Origin: Vreelandella lutescens
GTDB lineage: Bacteria; Pseudomonadota; Gammaproteobacteria; Pseudomonadales; Halomonadaceae
DNA: 64,000 bases
Direction: 5' to 3'
Assembly (NCBI RefSeq): GCF_014640815.1
Contig: NZ_BMHM01000004.1
Span: forward strand, 186,001 to 250,000
The number at the start of each line of letters is the position of its first letter. Positions within the stretch are counted from its first letter, which is position 1. A program made the translations under genes and the position numbers. This document shows positions 39,026 through 47,139 of the stretch, piece after piece. The notes below the pieces were generated by a model that made no database searches, was not told the DNA's origin, and saw nothing but the letters and a program-made list of their open reading frames with translations.

Positions 39026-40099
39026 ATGGGCATCGCCGTTCATCAGCGCCGCCTTATGGCCGCGCTTATCCTGCTGGGCAGCAGCGCTGCCCACGCCCAG
39101 GAAGAAGAGTCGCCAAGTCTGCCAGCGTTAGGGGCGGCGAGCGACCAAGCCAGCGTGGTAGGTGTCTCGTCGGGTGGTTACATGGCCACTCAACTGGCGG
39201 TGGCCTGGCCTGAGCGCTTTAGCGGTGTGGGCGTGCTGGCAGCAGGCCCTTGGGGCTGCGCTCAAGGGGCGCTGAGCCTAGCCCTTAACCAGTGCATGAT
39301 GACTCGACGCGGGCTGCCATCGCTGGATGACTTGGAGCAGCGGCGTGAGCGCTACGCTTCGCTGGATCAAGTGGGCAGCGAAGCAGCACTAGGCGAGCTA
39401 CGCGCCTTTGTGTGGCACGGTGGTGCTGATGCAACGGTATCGCCTGCGTTGGGCGACTTGCTTACCCAGCAGTGGCAGCGCTGGCTCGCAGACCCGGACC
39501 AGCAGTTGCGCTACGTACTGCGAGAAAACACTGGGCATGGCTGGCCGGTCACCATGCCAAAAGATGCCCCCATCGATCCCCAGGAGATGGGCGATTGCCA
39601 CAACGGTGGCGGTAGTCATGTGCTGGCGTGTGGCGATGATGTCGCTGGTGAGATGTTGGCATGGCTTTACCCGGAGCGTGAGGTCAACGCTAGCGACGGT
39701 GAACTGCGCGCCTTTGACCAGTCCGACTTCGCGGTAAAAGGATTTGCTGATACCGGCTACCTGTTTGTACCAGAGGCCTGTGAAGCGGGTGGTTGCCCTG
39801 TGACGGTCGCACTACACGGTTGCCAGATGAATGCAGAAGCCATTGGCGAGACGTTTGTGCGCTATAGCGGATTAAACCGTTGGGCCAAAGAGCATGGGCA
39901 AGTGGTGCTCTACCCACAGGCGGAAAATAGCATGGCTAACCCACAGGCGTGCTGGGACTGGTGGGGATTTGCTGAGAGCACTTGGCAGATCAACCCATTG
40001 CACGATACTCGTGATGGTACCCAAGCGAGAGCGTTAATGGCGATGCTGGATCAGTTGCAGTCAGAACCTGCTAATCAGGAAGCTGCCACGGCGCAATAA
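39026..40099 (+). CDS. Secreted PHA depolymerase-like esterase
   Basis: A 357-residue exported alpha/beta hydrolase resembling short-chain-length polyhydroxyalkanoate depolymerases. Signal peptide to about residue 24 (SSAAHA). The lipase-type box VGVSSGGYM places the nucleophile at Ser48, unusually close to the mature N-terminus. FVWHGGADATVSP and ENTGHGWPV are candidate Asp and His segments. The C-terminal part (GYLFVPEACEAGGCPVTVALHGCQM) resembles the LpqC/esterase region of the same group. A non-PHB ester substrate is possible. It follows the FKBP gene by 3 bp with no clear ribosome-binding site. Confidence 0.75.
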   Translation: MGIAVHQRRLMAALILLGSSAAHAQEEESPSLPALGAASDQASVVGVSSGGYMATQLAVAWPERFSGVGVLAAGPWGCAQGALSLALNQCMMTRRGLPSLDDLEQRRERYASLDQVGSEAALGELRAFVWHGGADATVSPALGDLLTQQWQRWLADPDQQLRYVLRENTGHGWPVTMPKDAPIDPQEMGDCHNGGGSHVLACGDDVAGEMLAWLYPEREVNASDGELRAFDQSDFAVKGFADTGYLFVPEACEAGGCPVTVALHGCQMNAEAIGETFVRYSGLNRWAKEHGQVVLYPQAENSMANPQACWDWWGFAESTWQINPLHDTRDGTQARALMAMLDQLQSEPANQEAATAQ

Positions 40100-40139
40100 G
40101 CCCGTAGCAGCGGTCTCTTTAGTGGTTATGGTGTGAACA

Positions 40140-40745
40140 TCAGCTGTCTAGCTCACTTCCCAACGCTGACACTAATCCGTGTGGTGTTGGGGAGTAGAGC
40201 ACCCGCTGCAATATTTCCCCTTCACGGTTGACCAAAAACAGCGAAGCGCTGTGGTCGATGGTATACGCCATGGCAGACTCTGGTGCTTCTACTCGCCGCC
40301 AAATGACGCCGTAACGCTCAGCCACATCGGCTAGCTGCGTTTGGCTGCCCACTAAGCCGATAAACTCGCTGCCGAAGAACTGCATATATTCGCTCATGCG
40401 GGCGAGCGTATCCCGCTCTGGGTCTACCGTAATCATGACCGGCACCACACGCTCTCGCTGTTCGTCGCTTAACTGTGCTAGCGCTTGACGCTTGACGGCC
40501 TGATTCATGGGGCACACATCAGGGCAGTAGGTGTAGCCAAAAGAGACAATCGCAATATCGTCATCGCCTAGCTGGGTAAGCGAGAAGTCCCCCTGAGTTG
40601 AGGGCATCGCGATAGGGCCACCTTGTGGTTCACCGTTGTCTTGGCCGTTGCCTAACTGGTAAAGGCCAATCGTTGCCACGAGCAGTAGCGCGCCTAATAG
40701 CGCGAGGCCAAGCCAAAGTGGCTTGCGTTTTATAGATGCTGCCAT
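40140..40745 (-). CDS. SCO1/SenC-family copper chaperone
   Basis: Membrane-anchored periplasmic thioredoxin-fold protein that helps load copper into cytochrome oxidase. ATG 40745 (AAGGAG eight bases upstream) gives 201 residues with an N-terminal helix (about 12-31). The copper site is CPDVCP with the distal His in TIDHSASLFLV. It lies 4 bp downstream of a membrane protein gene of unknown function in the same operon. No oxidase genes are in the window. Confidence 0.93.
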   Translation of the reverse strand: MAASIKRKPLWLGLALLGALLLVATIGLYQLGNGQDNGEPQGGPIAMPSTQGDFSLTQLGDDDIAIVSFGYTYCPDVCPMNQAVKRQALAQLSDEQRERVVPVMITVDPERDTLARMSEYMQFFGSEFIGLVGSQTQLADVAERYGVIWRRVEAPESAMAYTIDHSASLFLVNREGEILQRVLYSPTPHGLVSALGSELDS

Positions 40746-40749
40746 GCGC

Positions 40750-41250
40750 TTAGCTCCTTGTGACATCAAAATCGAACCAGCTGCCCATCTTGCCTTCGGG
40801 TGTTTCCAGAATAACCCGTGCTCGCCAAGGCATCACCTCTTGCGTACAAACGCCCACTTGCCCCTGGCCATGAAAATGCCCCGGTGCTGTGGCGGTGAGC
40901 GCAAAGCGATTCAATCCCATATCCATATCGCGGCCGATAAAGTCTACCGTCACGTGGCGGGTATCCACGCCTTCCACCTCTACATCCAGCGGTAGAATTT
41001 CCAGCGCCTCAATGCGGCCGTTCGCGTCAATGGCTAAGGTTAACTGCCCCTTGTCTCCCAGCGTTACCGAACATGGGGTTATATGCAAGTTGCATTCGCC
41101 ATTGGGAGAGAACCATACAATATCGCTGTCGTCGCGTAGCCAGTTGGCAAACACGTACCAGGTGCATGCGGCCAGCGCGAGGCCAGTCACTAGAATAAGC
41201 ACTTTCAGCGCTGGAAAACCCGTTACGTCGGGTTTAGGAAAATTCTTCAT
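40750..41250 (-). CDS. Single-pass membrane protein of unknown function, upstream of sco1
   Basis: A 166-residue protein with one N-terminal membrane helix (about 17-38, FPALKVLILVTGLALAACTW region) and a periplasmic domain that looks like a beta-sandwich. The domain carries Cys residues in ECNLHITPCSVTLG and VGVCTQ, plus Met/His residues (DMDMGLNRF, APGHFHGQG) that could bind copper. I do not recognise a named family; the arrangement recalls FixH- or YtkA-like proteins. Its gene ends 4 bp before sco1, suggesting a shared role in copper or oxidase assembly. That is inference. Confidence 0.7.
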   Translation of the reverse strand: MKNFPKPDVTGFPALKVLILVTGLALAACTWYVFANWLRDDSDIVWFSPNGECNLHITPCSVTLGDKGQLTLAIDANGRIEALEILPLDVEVEGVDTRHVTVDFIGRDMDMGLNRFALTATAPGHFHGQGQVGVCTQEVMPWRARVILETPEGKMGSWFDFDVTRS

Positions 41251-41372
41251 GGCAGAATAGTCGCTACGCAGGCCATCAGGCGGGGAAATTGTTTGGGTGG
41301 TTTGTGTTTTATGGTAACAGCTATCCCGCAGATGTCGCTGTGCTGGGATGTCGCACTTAATAAGGAAGAAGA

Positions 41373-42287
41373 ATGGAGAGCATTACCGGTGCACTAGGGC
41401 CACTGTTTTTATTGATCTTATTAGGGGCCATGATGGGGTATGGCCGCTGGCCTAACCTCGATTTTTGGGCACAAATGGAGCGGTTTATCTACTTTGTGCT
41501 GTTTCCCGCCATGCTGGTGGGCACGCTGGCGACAGCCGATGTAAGCCAAGTGCCCGTGGGCCGATTAGCATTGGCGCTGCTGGGGGCGATGGCTCTGTTT
41601 GGCCTTATATTGTGGCACTTCCGGGCATGGCTAAAGTTAAGTCCCGCCGCCTTTACCTCGGTGTTTCAAGGCGCGGTACGCTTTAATACCTATGTGGGGG
41701 TGGCGGGGGCCGCCGCGCTGCATGGCTTGCTGGGGGCCACGACGGCCGCAGTCGCCGTGGCGCTGATGGTGCCCGTGGTTAACGTGATGTGTGTGGCAAG
41801 CTTTGTGGCGGCGGGCACGCTGGGCAGTGCAAGCCTGGGTAAAAGCGCGCTAGCGCTGGTGAAAAATCCGCTGATTTTGGCATGTTTAGCAGGCATTGGG
41901 TTGAACCTGAGTGGCGTTGGCCTGCCCGGCTGGAGTGAAGATACCGTGACGCTACTGGGCCGCGCAGCCCTACCGCTGGGATTAGTGGCCGTAGGCGTGG
42001 CGCTTAAGCCCATGGCACTGCTGCGTATTGACCGAGGGGTGATTGCTACTAACGCGGTTAAGCTACTGTGCATGCCAGCGCTTGTACTGCTGTTGGCATG
42101 GCTACTGGGGCTCGACCCCGTCAGCCGGGACGTAGCGCTGCTATTTGCGGCGCTGCCTACCGCCACCTCTGCGTATATTCTGGCCCGCCAGCTAGGCGGC
42201 GATGCGGAATTAATGGCGGCCATTATCACCGGGCAAACGCTGCTCGCCATGTTGACGCTACCGTTTTGGCTAAAATTAGTGAGCTAA
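41373..42287 (+). CDS. AEC-family (auxin efflux carrier-like) permease
   Basis: Inner-membrane transporter of 304 residues with about ten helices in two inverted halves. The family motif RFNTYVGVAG lies near residue 108, and the second half begins around KNPLILACLAGIGLN. Bacterial members export or exchange carboxylates such as malonate or malate; the substrate here is unknown. AAGGAAGAAG precedes the ATG. Downstream is the Fur-controlled promoter and sRNA candidate, then D-lactate dehydrogenase. Confidence 0.85.
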   Translation: MESITGALGPLFLLILLGAMMGYGRWPNLDFWAQMERFIYFVLFPAMLVGTLATADVSQVPVGRLALALLGAMALFGLILWHFRAWLKLSPAAFTSVFQGAVRFNTYVGVAGAAALHGLLGATTAAVAVALMVPVVNVMCVASFVAAGTLGSASLGKSALALVKNPLILACLAGIGLNLSGVGLPGWSEDTVTLLGRAALPLGLVAVGVALKPMALLRIDRGVIATNAVKLLCMPALVLLLAWLLGLDPVSRDVALLFAALPTATSAYILARQLGGDAELMAAIITGQTLLAMLTLPFWLKLVS

Positions 42288-42320
42288 TATAAAAATAAAT
42301 AAAAAGTATTCGCATTTGTG

Positions 42321-42349
42321 TTGACGGGGTAAATGAGAATGATTATATT
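42321..42349 (+). promoter_or_regulatory. Strong sigma-70 promoter overlapped by a Fur box
   Basis: TTGACG (42321-42326), a 17-bp spacer and TATATT (42344-42349) form a near-consensus promoter. Bases 42329-42347 match 14 of 19 positions of the Fur consensus GATAATGATAATCATTATC, lying across the spacer and -10, the usual repressing position. The predicted start of transcription is about 42356. Confidence 0.75.
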
Positions 42350-42355
42350 GTGATG

Positions 42356-42490
42356 GTCAGCGTTTAATGAGTCGCTGGCAACCACGACAGCTGCTTGGCA
42401 CCGATCAGCGCCAGTTTACTGTCATGGTTTCTCCCTCTCATTGCTAGTCACGGTCTTTTGCCGCTCCCCCATGGAGCGGCCTTCTTTTTT
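42356..42490 (+). ncRNA. Iron-responsive small RNA candidate (PrrF/RyhB-like)
   Basis: About 135 nt from the Fur-box promoter to an intrinsic terminator (GCCGCTCC 42460-42467 pairing with GGAGCGGC 42473-42480, then CTTCTTTTTTC). A 5' hairpin pairs CAGCG (42358-42362) with CGCTG (42373-42377). Bases 42423-42443 are predicted unpaired, and their reverse complement reads as a purine-rich ribosome-binding site followed by ATG (GGGAGAAACCATG), as expected of an sRNA that blocks translation starts. A 26-codon ORF (42367-42447, MSRWQPRQLL...VSPSHC) is also present but has a poor ribosome-binding site. Resemblance to PrrF is from memory and position in the Fur regulon. Confidence 0.65.
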
Positions 42491-42597
42491 CTAAACGACC
42501 CATTTATTGATACCTGCCACGCTTTTCCCGCCATGTTTGTGCAGATAATAGGCGTTCTTCACCTATGCTGATAACACCACTGCCGGGAGCCTTCGTC

Positions 42598-43599
42598 ATG
42601 CGCATAGCCGTATTTAGCGCTAAACCTTACGACCAATCGTTTTTGTCGCGCGCCAACGCTGCCGAGCGCCATACGCTCAGCTTTTTTGATGCGCGGCTCA
42701 CCGTCGAAACCGCGCCGCTTGCCGTCGGGTGTGAGTGCGTCTGCGTGTTTGTGAATGACCACCTGGATGCGGCGGTGCTGGAGCAACTTCATCAAGGCGG
42801 TATACGGCTAGTGGCGCTGCGTTCAGCAGGGTTTAATCACGTGGACCTGGCAGCGGCGCAGCGGCTGGAAATGACGGTAGCGCGGGTGCCTGCCTACTCG
42901 CCCCACGCCGTGGCAGAGCATGCGGTGGCACTGGTGATGAGCTTAAACCGCATGACGTATCGGGCCTATAACCGGGTGCGGGAGGGGAACTTCGCCCTCG
43001 ATGGCCTGCTGGGGTTTGATCTGCACGGCAAAACCGTCGGAGTCGTTGGCACAGGGCATATTGGGCTCATTTTTGCCGACATCATGCACGGATTTGGCTG
43101 CCGCATTGTGGCCTACGACCCTTACCCGAGCCCTGAGGCCAAGCCTTTTGTGGAGTATGTGCCGCTGGAATCGCTCTACGCCCAGGCGGAGATCATTTCA
43201 CTCCACTGCCCGCTCACGCCTGACACTAACCACCTGATTAACGCGAGCGCCATTGCCCAAATGAAGCAGGGGGTGATGCTGATCAACACCGGCCGCGGGC
43301 GGGTAGTGGACACCCAAGCAGTCATCGCCGGGCTTAAAAGTGGCCATATTGGCTACCTGGGGTTGGATGTGTACGAAGAGGAGGAGCAGCTCTTCTTCGA
43401 GGATTTCTCCCATAAAGTGATTGATGACGATCAATTTATGCGCCTGACGACGTTCCACAACGTGCTCATTACCGGCCATCAGGCATTTTTCACCCAGGAA
43501 GCGCTGACCAATATTGCCGAGACGACCTTCGCCAATATCGACGCCTTCGAAAGTGGTAGCGGCACGCTGCATCGAGTGGTTTACGATAAGCCTTCGTAA
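42598..43599 (+). CDS. ldhA: D-lactate dehydrogenase (fermentative, NAD-dependent)
   Basis: Reduces pyruvate to D-lactate. ATG 42598 with GGGAG at 42585-42589 gives 333 residues, close to E. coli LdhA (329). Features are FSAKPYDQSFL, LRSAGFNHVDL, the Rossmann GTGHIG, HCPLTPDTNHLIN, INTGRGRVVDT with the substrate Arg, DVYEEEEQLFFED with the catalytic Glu region, and the proton-donor His in ITGHQAF. It lies 108 bp after the sRNA terminator and 17 bp before a glutathione S-transferase gene. Confidence 0.94.
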   Translation: MRIAVFSAKPYDQSFLSRANAAERHTLSFFDARLTVETAPLAVGCECVCVFVNDHLDAAVLEQLHQGGIRLVALRSAGFNHVDLAAAQRLEMTVARVPAYSPHAVAEHAVALVMSLNRMTYRAYNRVREGNFALDGLLGFDLHGKTVGVVGTGHIGLIFADIMHGFGCRIVAYDPYPSPEAKPFVEYVPLESLYAQAEIISLHCPLTPDTNHLINASAIAQMKQGVMLINTGRGRVVDTQAVIAGLKSGHIGYLGLDVYEEEEQLFFEDFSHKVIDDDQFMRLTTFHNVLITGHQAFFTQEALTNIAETTFANIDAFESGSGTLHRVVYDKPS

Positions 43600-43616
43600 C
43601 CTGAGGGGAGACCACC

Positions 43617-44219
43617 ATGCAGCTTTATCTCAATACTTCTTCACCTTACGCCCGCGTCGTGCGGGTATGCCTGTATGAAAAAGAGCTCATGGAGCGCACG
43701 GAGCTTTGCTGGTGCGACCCCTGGGCGGCGGATAGCGAGCTTTTAAAGATGACTCCGCTGAGTCGTATTCCGACGCTGGTCACGGAAGGCGGCGAGGTGC
43801 TGACCGAATCGCTGCTGATTGCCCACTATCTGGATGCCGTGGGCGAAGGCGCGAAGCTGCTATCAACGGATGGTTTAGCGGAAACCCTGGCGCTGGCGGG
43901 ATTGGGGCAGGGCTTGATGGAGGCGGCGTTTAACGTGGTGATTGGCCGCAAGCATGGCGGGCCAGACGTGGATGAGACGCTGTTAGGAAGTCGACGGTTA
44001 AAAGCGATTGAGCGCACGCTAGTGACGCTGGAAGCGCACCCTAGCGTGCTGGCTGATCATACCCAGCGCACGCTAGGGGCGATTGTGGTGGCTGTCGCCC
44101 TGGCTTACCTCAGCTTTCGCTTACCGGCCTTTGATTGGCCGAACCGCTTTCCACGGCTGCAGGCGTGGTGTGCGAAGGTGACCGCGTGCGACAGCTTTGC
44201 GCTAACGGCGTTTGAGTAA
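43617..44219 (+). CDS. Glutathione S-transferase family protein
   Basis: A 200-residue protein with an N-terminal thioredoxin-like domain (LYLNTSSPYARVVRVCLYEK; Ser/Tyr near the usual catalytic position; RIPTLVTEGGEVLTESLLIAHYLD binding the glutathione gamma-glutamyl group) and a C-terminal helical domain. TPLSRIPTL contains the cis-Pro. GAGGGGAG precedes the ATG. It probably shares a transcript with ldhA. Substrate unknown. Convergent with trmB, 3 bp apart. Confidence 0.88.
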   Translation: MQLYLNTSSPYARVVRVCLYEKELMERTELCWCDPWAADSELLKMTPLSRIPTLVTEGGEVLTESLLIAHYLDAVGEGAKLLSTDGLAETLALAGLGQGLMEAAFNVVIGRKHGGPDVDETLLGSRRLKAIERTLVTLEAHPSVLADHTQRTLGAIVVAVALAYLSFRLPAFDWPNRFPRLQAWCAKVTACDSFALTAFE

Positions 44220-44222
44220 GAA

Positions 44223-44975
44223 TTACCCTTCTTCCCGCGCATAGATCAGATCCCACACGCCGTGGCCGAGCTTTTCACCGCGGGCCTCAAACTTGGTGAG
44301 CGGGCGGAAGGCCGGGCGGGGCACGTAAGGCGCGGTCTCGGCGGTGGCGGTGTTGGCGTAGCCGGGGGCGGCTTCCATCACTTCCGCCATCCACTCGGCG
44401 TAGGCTTCCCAGTCGGTGGCCATGTGGAAGGTACCGCCGGGCTTGAGGCGCGTGCGAATCAGCTCTACAAACGCAGGCTGGACGATGCGCCGCTTATGGT
44501 GCTTCTTCTTCGGCCACGGGTCGGGGAAGAATAGCTGCAGCGTGGTCAGCGAACCTTCGGGCAGGCACTGCTCCAGCACCGCCAGGGCGTCTTCACGGTA
44601 AACGCGCAGGTTGGTCAGGCCGCGTTTATCCACTTCATCAAGCAGTTTGCCAACGCCGGGGGCGTGTACTTCGATACCGATAAAGTCGGTATCCGGGTGG
44701 GTTTCGGCCTGCTCAATCAGCGAGTTACCCATACCAAAGCCAATTTCCACCACGCGGGGGGCTTGGCGGCCAAACAGGGCGTCTAAATCCTGGCGACCAT
44801 CGGCAATGGTCAGCCCCAGGCGCGGCCACACGTCTTCCAGGCCGCGTTGTTGGGCTTGGGTCATGCGCCCGGCGCGAATCACATAGCTTTTAATGCCGCG
44901 GCGGTGCAGCGGCGCATCGGCACTTTCGGGGCCAGTGGTGTTGCTCTCGGGCGCGGTGTCGTTCGTATCGGTCAT
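44223..44975 (-). CDS. trmB: tRNA (guanine-N7-)-methyltransferase
   Basis: SAM-dependent enzyme making m7G46 in tRNA. Of 250 residues, the first 30 or so are a poorly conserved, acidic extension. The core shows [10 protein letters not shown] (SAM loop), [30 protein letters not shown], the family signature, and [14 protein letters not shown]. Encoded 12 bp after thiG, in a thiS-thiG-trmB run, an order common in gammaproteobacteria. Confidence 0.96.
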   Translation of the reverse strand: MTDTNDTAPESNTTGPESADAPLHRRGIKSYVIRAGRMTQAQQRGLEDVWPRLGLTIADGRQDLDALFGRQAPRVVEIGFGMGNSLIEQAETHPDTDFIGIEVHAPGVGKLLDEVDKRGLTNLRVYREDALAVLEQCLPEGSLTTLQLFFPDPWPKKKHHKRRIVQPAFVELIRTRLKPGGTFHMATDWEAYAEWMAEVMEAAPGYANTATAETAPYVPRPAFRPLTKFEARGEKLGHGVWDLIYAREEG

Positions 44976-44987
44976 GGTGTCTCTGTA

Positions 44988-45782
44988 TCAGCCGTTGATT
45001 CGGCCTGCAAAAGGCGAAGAGGGGTCGGCACTTTGGCGGCGCGGCATGCGGCCTGCCAAGAACGCATCGCGGCCAGCCTCGACGGCTAGCTTCATGGCGT
45101 TGGCCATGCGCAGCGGGTCGCGGGCGTGGGCAATCGCCGTGTTGAGCAGTACGCCATCGCAGCCAAGCTCCATGGCCATGGCGGCATCGGAGGCCGTACC
45201 AATGCCTGCATCCACCAGCACCGGCACGCGGCTCTGCTCCACGATGAGGCGAACGTTATGCGGGTTTTGAATGCCGTGGCCCGAGCCAATCAGTGAGCCC
45301 AGCGGCATGATGGCGCAGCAGCCCATGGCTTCCAGCTCTCGTGCCACAATCGGATCATCGCTGGTGTACACCATCACGTCGAAGCCGTCGGCCAGCAGGG
45401 TCTCGGCCGCTTTGAGCGTCTCGACCACGTTGGGGTAGAGCGTGTGGTCATCGCCGAGCACTTCCAGCTTGACGAGGTTGTGGCCATCCAGCAATTCGCG
45501 GGCTAAGCGGCAGGTGCGCACGGCATCTTTGGCGTTGTAGCAGCCAGCGGTATTGGGCAGCAGGGTGTACTGCTTGGGCGAGATAACGTCGAGTAGGTTC
45601 GGCGCGTCGGCATCCTGGCCAAGGTTGGTGCGGCGCACGGCAAAGGTGACGATTTCGGCACCGCTCTGGGCAATGGCAGCACCGGTTTCGGTAAAGTCTT
45701 TGTACTTGCCGGTACCCACTAACAGGCGGGAGCTAAAATCACGTCCGGCAATGGTGAACGGTGTATCAGTCAGTTGCGTCAT
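44988..45782 (-). CDS. thiG: Thiazole synthase
   Basis: Forms the thiazole phosphate moiety of thiamine from DXP, dehydroglycine and ThiS thiocarboxylate. ATG 45782 (AGGA eight bases upstream) gives 264 residues. Features are [43 protein letters not shown] and [32 protein letters not shown]. It lies 27 bp after thiS. Confidence 0.96.
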   Translation of the reverse strand: MTQLTDTPFTIAGRDFSSRLLVGTGKYKDFTETGAAIAQSGAEIVTFAVRRTNLGQDADAPNLLDVISPKQYTLLPNTAGCYNAKDAVRTCRLARELLDGHNLVKLEVLGDDHTLYPNVVETLKAAETLLADGFDVMVYTSDDPIVARELEAMGCCAIMPLGSLIGSGHGIQNPHNVRLIVEQSRVPVLVDAGIGTASDAAMAMELGCDGVLLNTAIAHARDPLRMANAMKLAVEAGRDAFLAGRMPRRQSADPSSPFAGRING

Positions 45783-45809
45783 AGCGATTCCTTGAAAAAG
45801 CACCGGCAG

Positions 45810-46031
45810 CTAGCCGCCGCCAATAGCGTGGACCACTTCGATCTGGTCGCCTGAGGCCAGCGGGGTCGCGGCCAGTTGGCTCTTGGGCACAATCTGTTCG
45901 TTGATTTCGACAGCGATACGACGCCCGCCCAGGCCCAGCTGCTCGATCAAGTCAGCAGCGGTGAGGCCAGCGGTCATGGCGTAGGGTTCGCCGTTGAGCG
46001 TAAGCTGTATCGACTCATTGGGGGTAGACAT
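45810..46031 (-). CDS. thiS: Sulfur carrier protein ThiS
   Basis: Ubiquitin-fold protein whose C-terminal Gly-Gly (VHAIGGG) is converted to a thiocarboxylate that supplies sulfur to ThiG. ATG 46031 gives 73 residues; an in-frame ATG ten codons upstream (46061) is possible but less typical. Features are LTLNGEPYAM, RIAVEINEQIVPKSQL and SGDQIEVV. First gene of the thiS-thiG-trmB run. Confidence 0.94.
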   Translation of the reverse strand: MSTPNESIQLTLNGEPYAMTAGLTAADLIEQLGLGGRRIAVEINEQIVPKSQLAATPLASGDQIEVVHAIGGG

Positions 46032-46173
46032 AAACAGTAAGCACCCTGGTGGATGAGGCAAAACGGCCTCTATTGTAGCGGTTTCGACCCGTGCAAGGTA
46101 TGCAGTGGGGTGAATATCTCAATGATTAACGGGGTGGCGATGCGCCGCCAACATAGGTGAAAAGGAGTAGGGC

Positions 46174-46554
46174 GTGCAGCGAATCGACAAGCTGTGGTGG
46201 TGTGTGGTGGCGCTTTCGGGGGCGCTCATGGTGATGCTGGGGGCTTACGCTGCCCACGGGTTGGCGGCACGCACCAGCGCCGCCATGGTGAATATCGTGG
46301 AAACCGGCGTGCGCTACCAAGCGTGGCACACGTTGGCGATGCTAGCGGTGCTTGCGTGGCGCAGCCACTACCCACACCCCGGCCAGCAGGTCGTACTGGC
46401 GCTATGGGCGTTAGGCGTACTGGCCTTTGCTGGTTCGCTCTACCTAATGGCGCTGGCCGGTTTAAGTGTAGGTATCGTGACGCCGATCGGCGGGCTTCTA
46501 CTGATGGCCGGTTGGCTGGCCCTGGGCGTCACGGCGCTGCTTAGTCGCTCTTAG
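46174..46554 (+). CDS. DUF423 membrane protein (YgdD family)
   Basis: Small inner-membrane protein of 126 residues with four hydrophobic segments and the family features LGAYAAHGL, GVRYQAWHTLAMLAV and FAGSLYLMALAG. The start is GTG 46174, six bases after AAGGAG. Function unknown. It is divergent from thiS. Confidence 0.9.
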   Translation: MQRIDKLWWCVVALSGALMVMLGAYAAHGLAARTSAAMVNIVETGVRYQAWHTLAMLAVLAWRSHYPHPGQQVVLALWALGVLAFAGSLYLMALAGLSVGIVTPIGGLLLMAGWLALGVTALLSRS

Positions 46555-46634
46555 TGTCATAGCCGTTAGTCCTGCAGCTTGCTCAGCGGCATCCATGGCC
46601 TTAATCCCCAACGGGTACATGGGCTGCTGTGGGC

Positions 46635-46666
46635 TTGACCTGTGGGTGACCCCAGGGTTGTAAGCT
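46635..46666 (+). promoter_or_regulatory. CueR/MerR-type copper promoter candidate
   Basis: TTGACC (46635-46640) is the -35 and TAAGCT (46661-46666) the -10, with a long 20-bp spacer typical of MerR-activated promoters. An imperfect 21-bp dyad ACCTGTGGG-TGA-CCCCAGGGT (46638-46658) fills it, the same span as the CueR dyad of copA (ACCTTCC...GGAAGGT). It precedes the DUF411 gene, whose family is copper-linked. Confidence 0.5.
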
Positions 46667-46698
46667 TTGCAATAGAGACCCTTTCGTAGGAGGTAAAT

Positions 46699-47139
46699 AT
46701 GACACGTAACGCCATGGCGCTTATGGTATCCGGTGCACTGATGTTCGGTGCTGGCACGGCCCAAGCCGCGCTGCCCGATGAGGCGACGCTGTATAAAAAC
46801 CCGCAATGCGGCTGCTGCGATGAGTATGCGCGTCATCTTGAAGAACTGGGCATAGACGTCACCATTATTGATGACGTCGAGCTGGGTGAGATCAAACAGC
46901 AGGCGGGCGTGCCTTATGGTTTGGGTTCTTGCCATACCATTGAGATCGGCAACTACTGGATTGAAGGGCACGTGCCCATGGAGGCGGTCGAGGCGCTGTT
47001 CGAGCAGCAGCCGGATGTCGATGGCATCGGCCTAGCCGGTATGCCGATTGGCACACCGGGCATGCCGGGGCCCCAGAGCGAGCCCTATCAGGTCTACTCG
47101 TTCAGTGATCAAGACGCCCAACCGTTTATGACGCTATAA
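46699..47139 (+). CDS. DUF411 periplasmic metal-binding protein
   Basis: A 146-residue secreted protein (signal peptide 1-23, ending TAQA) with the family cysteine cluster YKNPQCGCCDEYARHLEELG and the later GLGSCHTIEIGNYWIEGHVP. DUF411 proteins are associated with copper resistance in other bacteria (CopG-type). AGGAGG precedes ATG. The CueR-like promoter supports a copper role. Its 3' end overlaps the convergent MHYT gene by 14 bp. Confidence 0.9.
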   Translation: MTRNAMALMVSGALMFGAGTAQAALPDEATLYKNPQCGCCDEYARHLEELGIDVTIIDDVELGEIKQQAGVPYGLGSCHTIEIGNYWIEGHVPMEAVEALFEQQPDVDGIGLAGMPIGTPGMPGPQSEPYQVYSFSDQDAQPFMTL

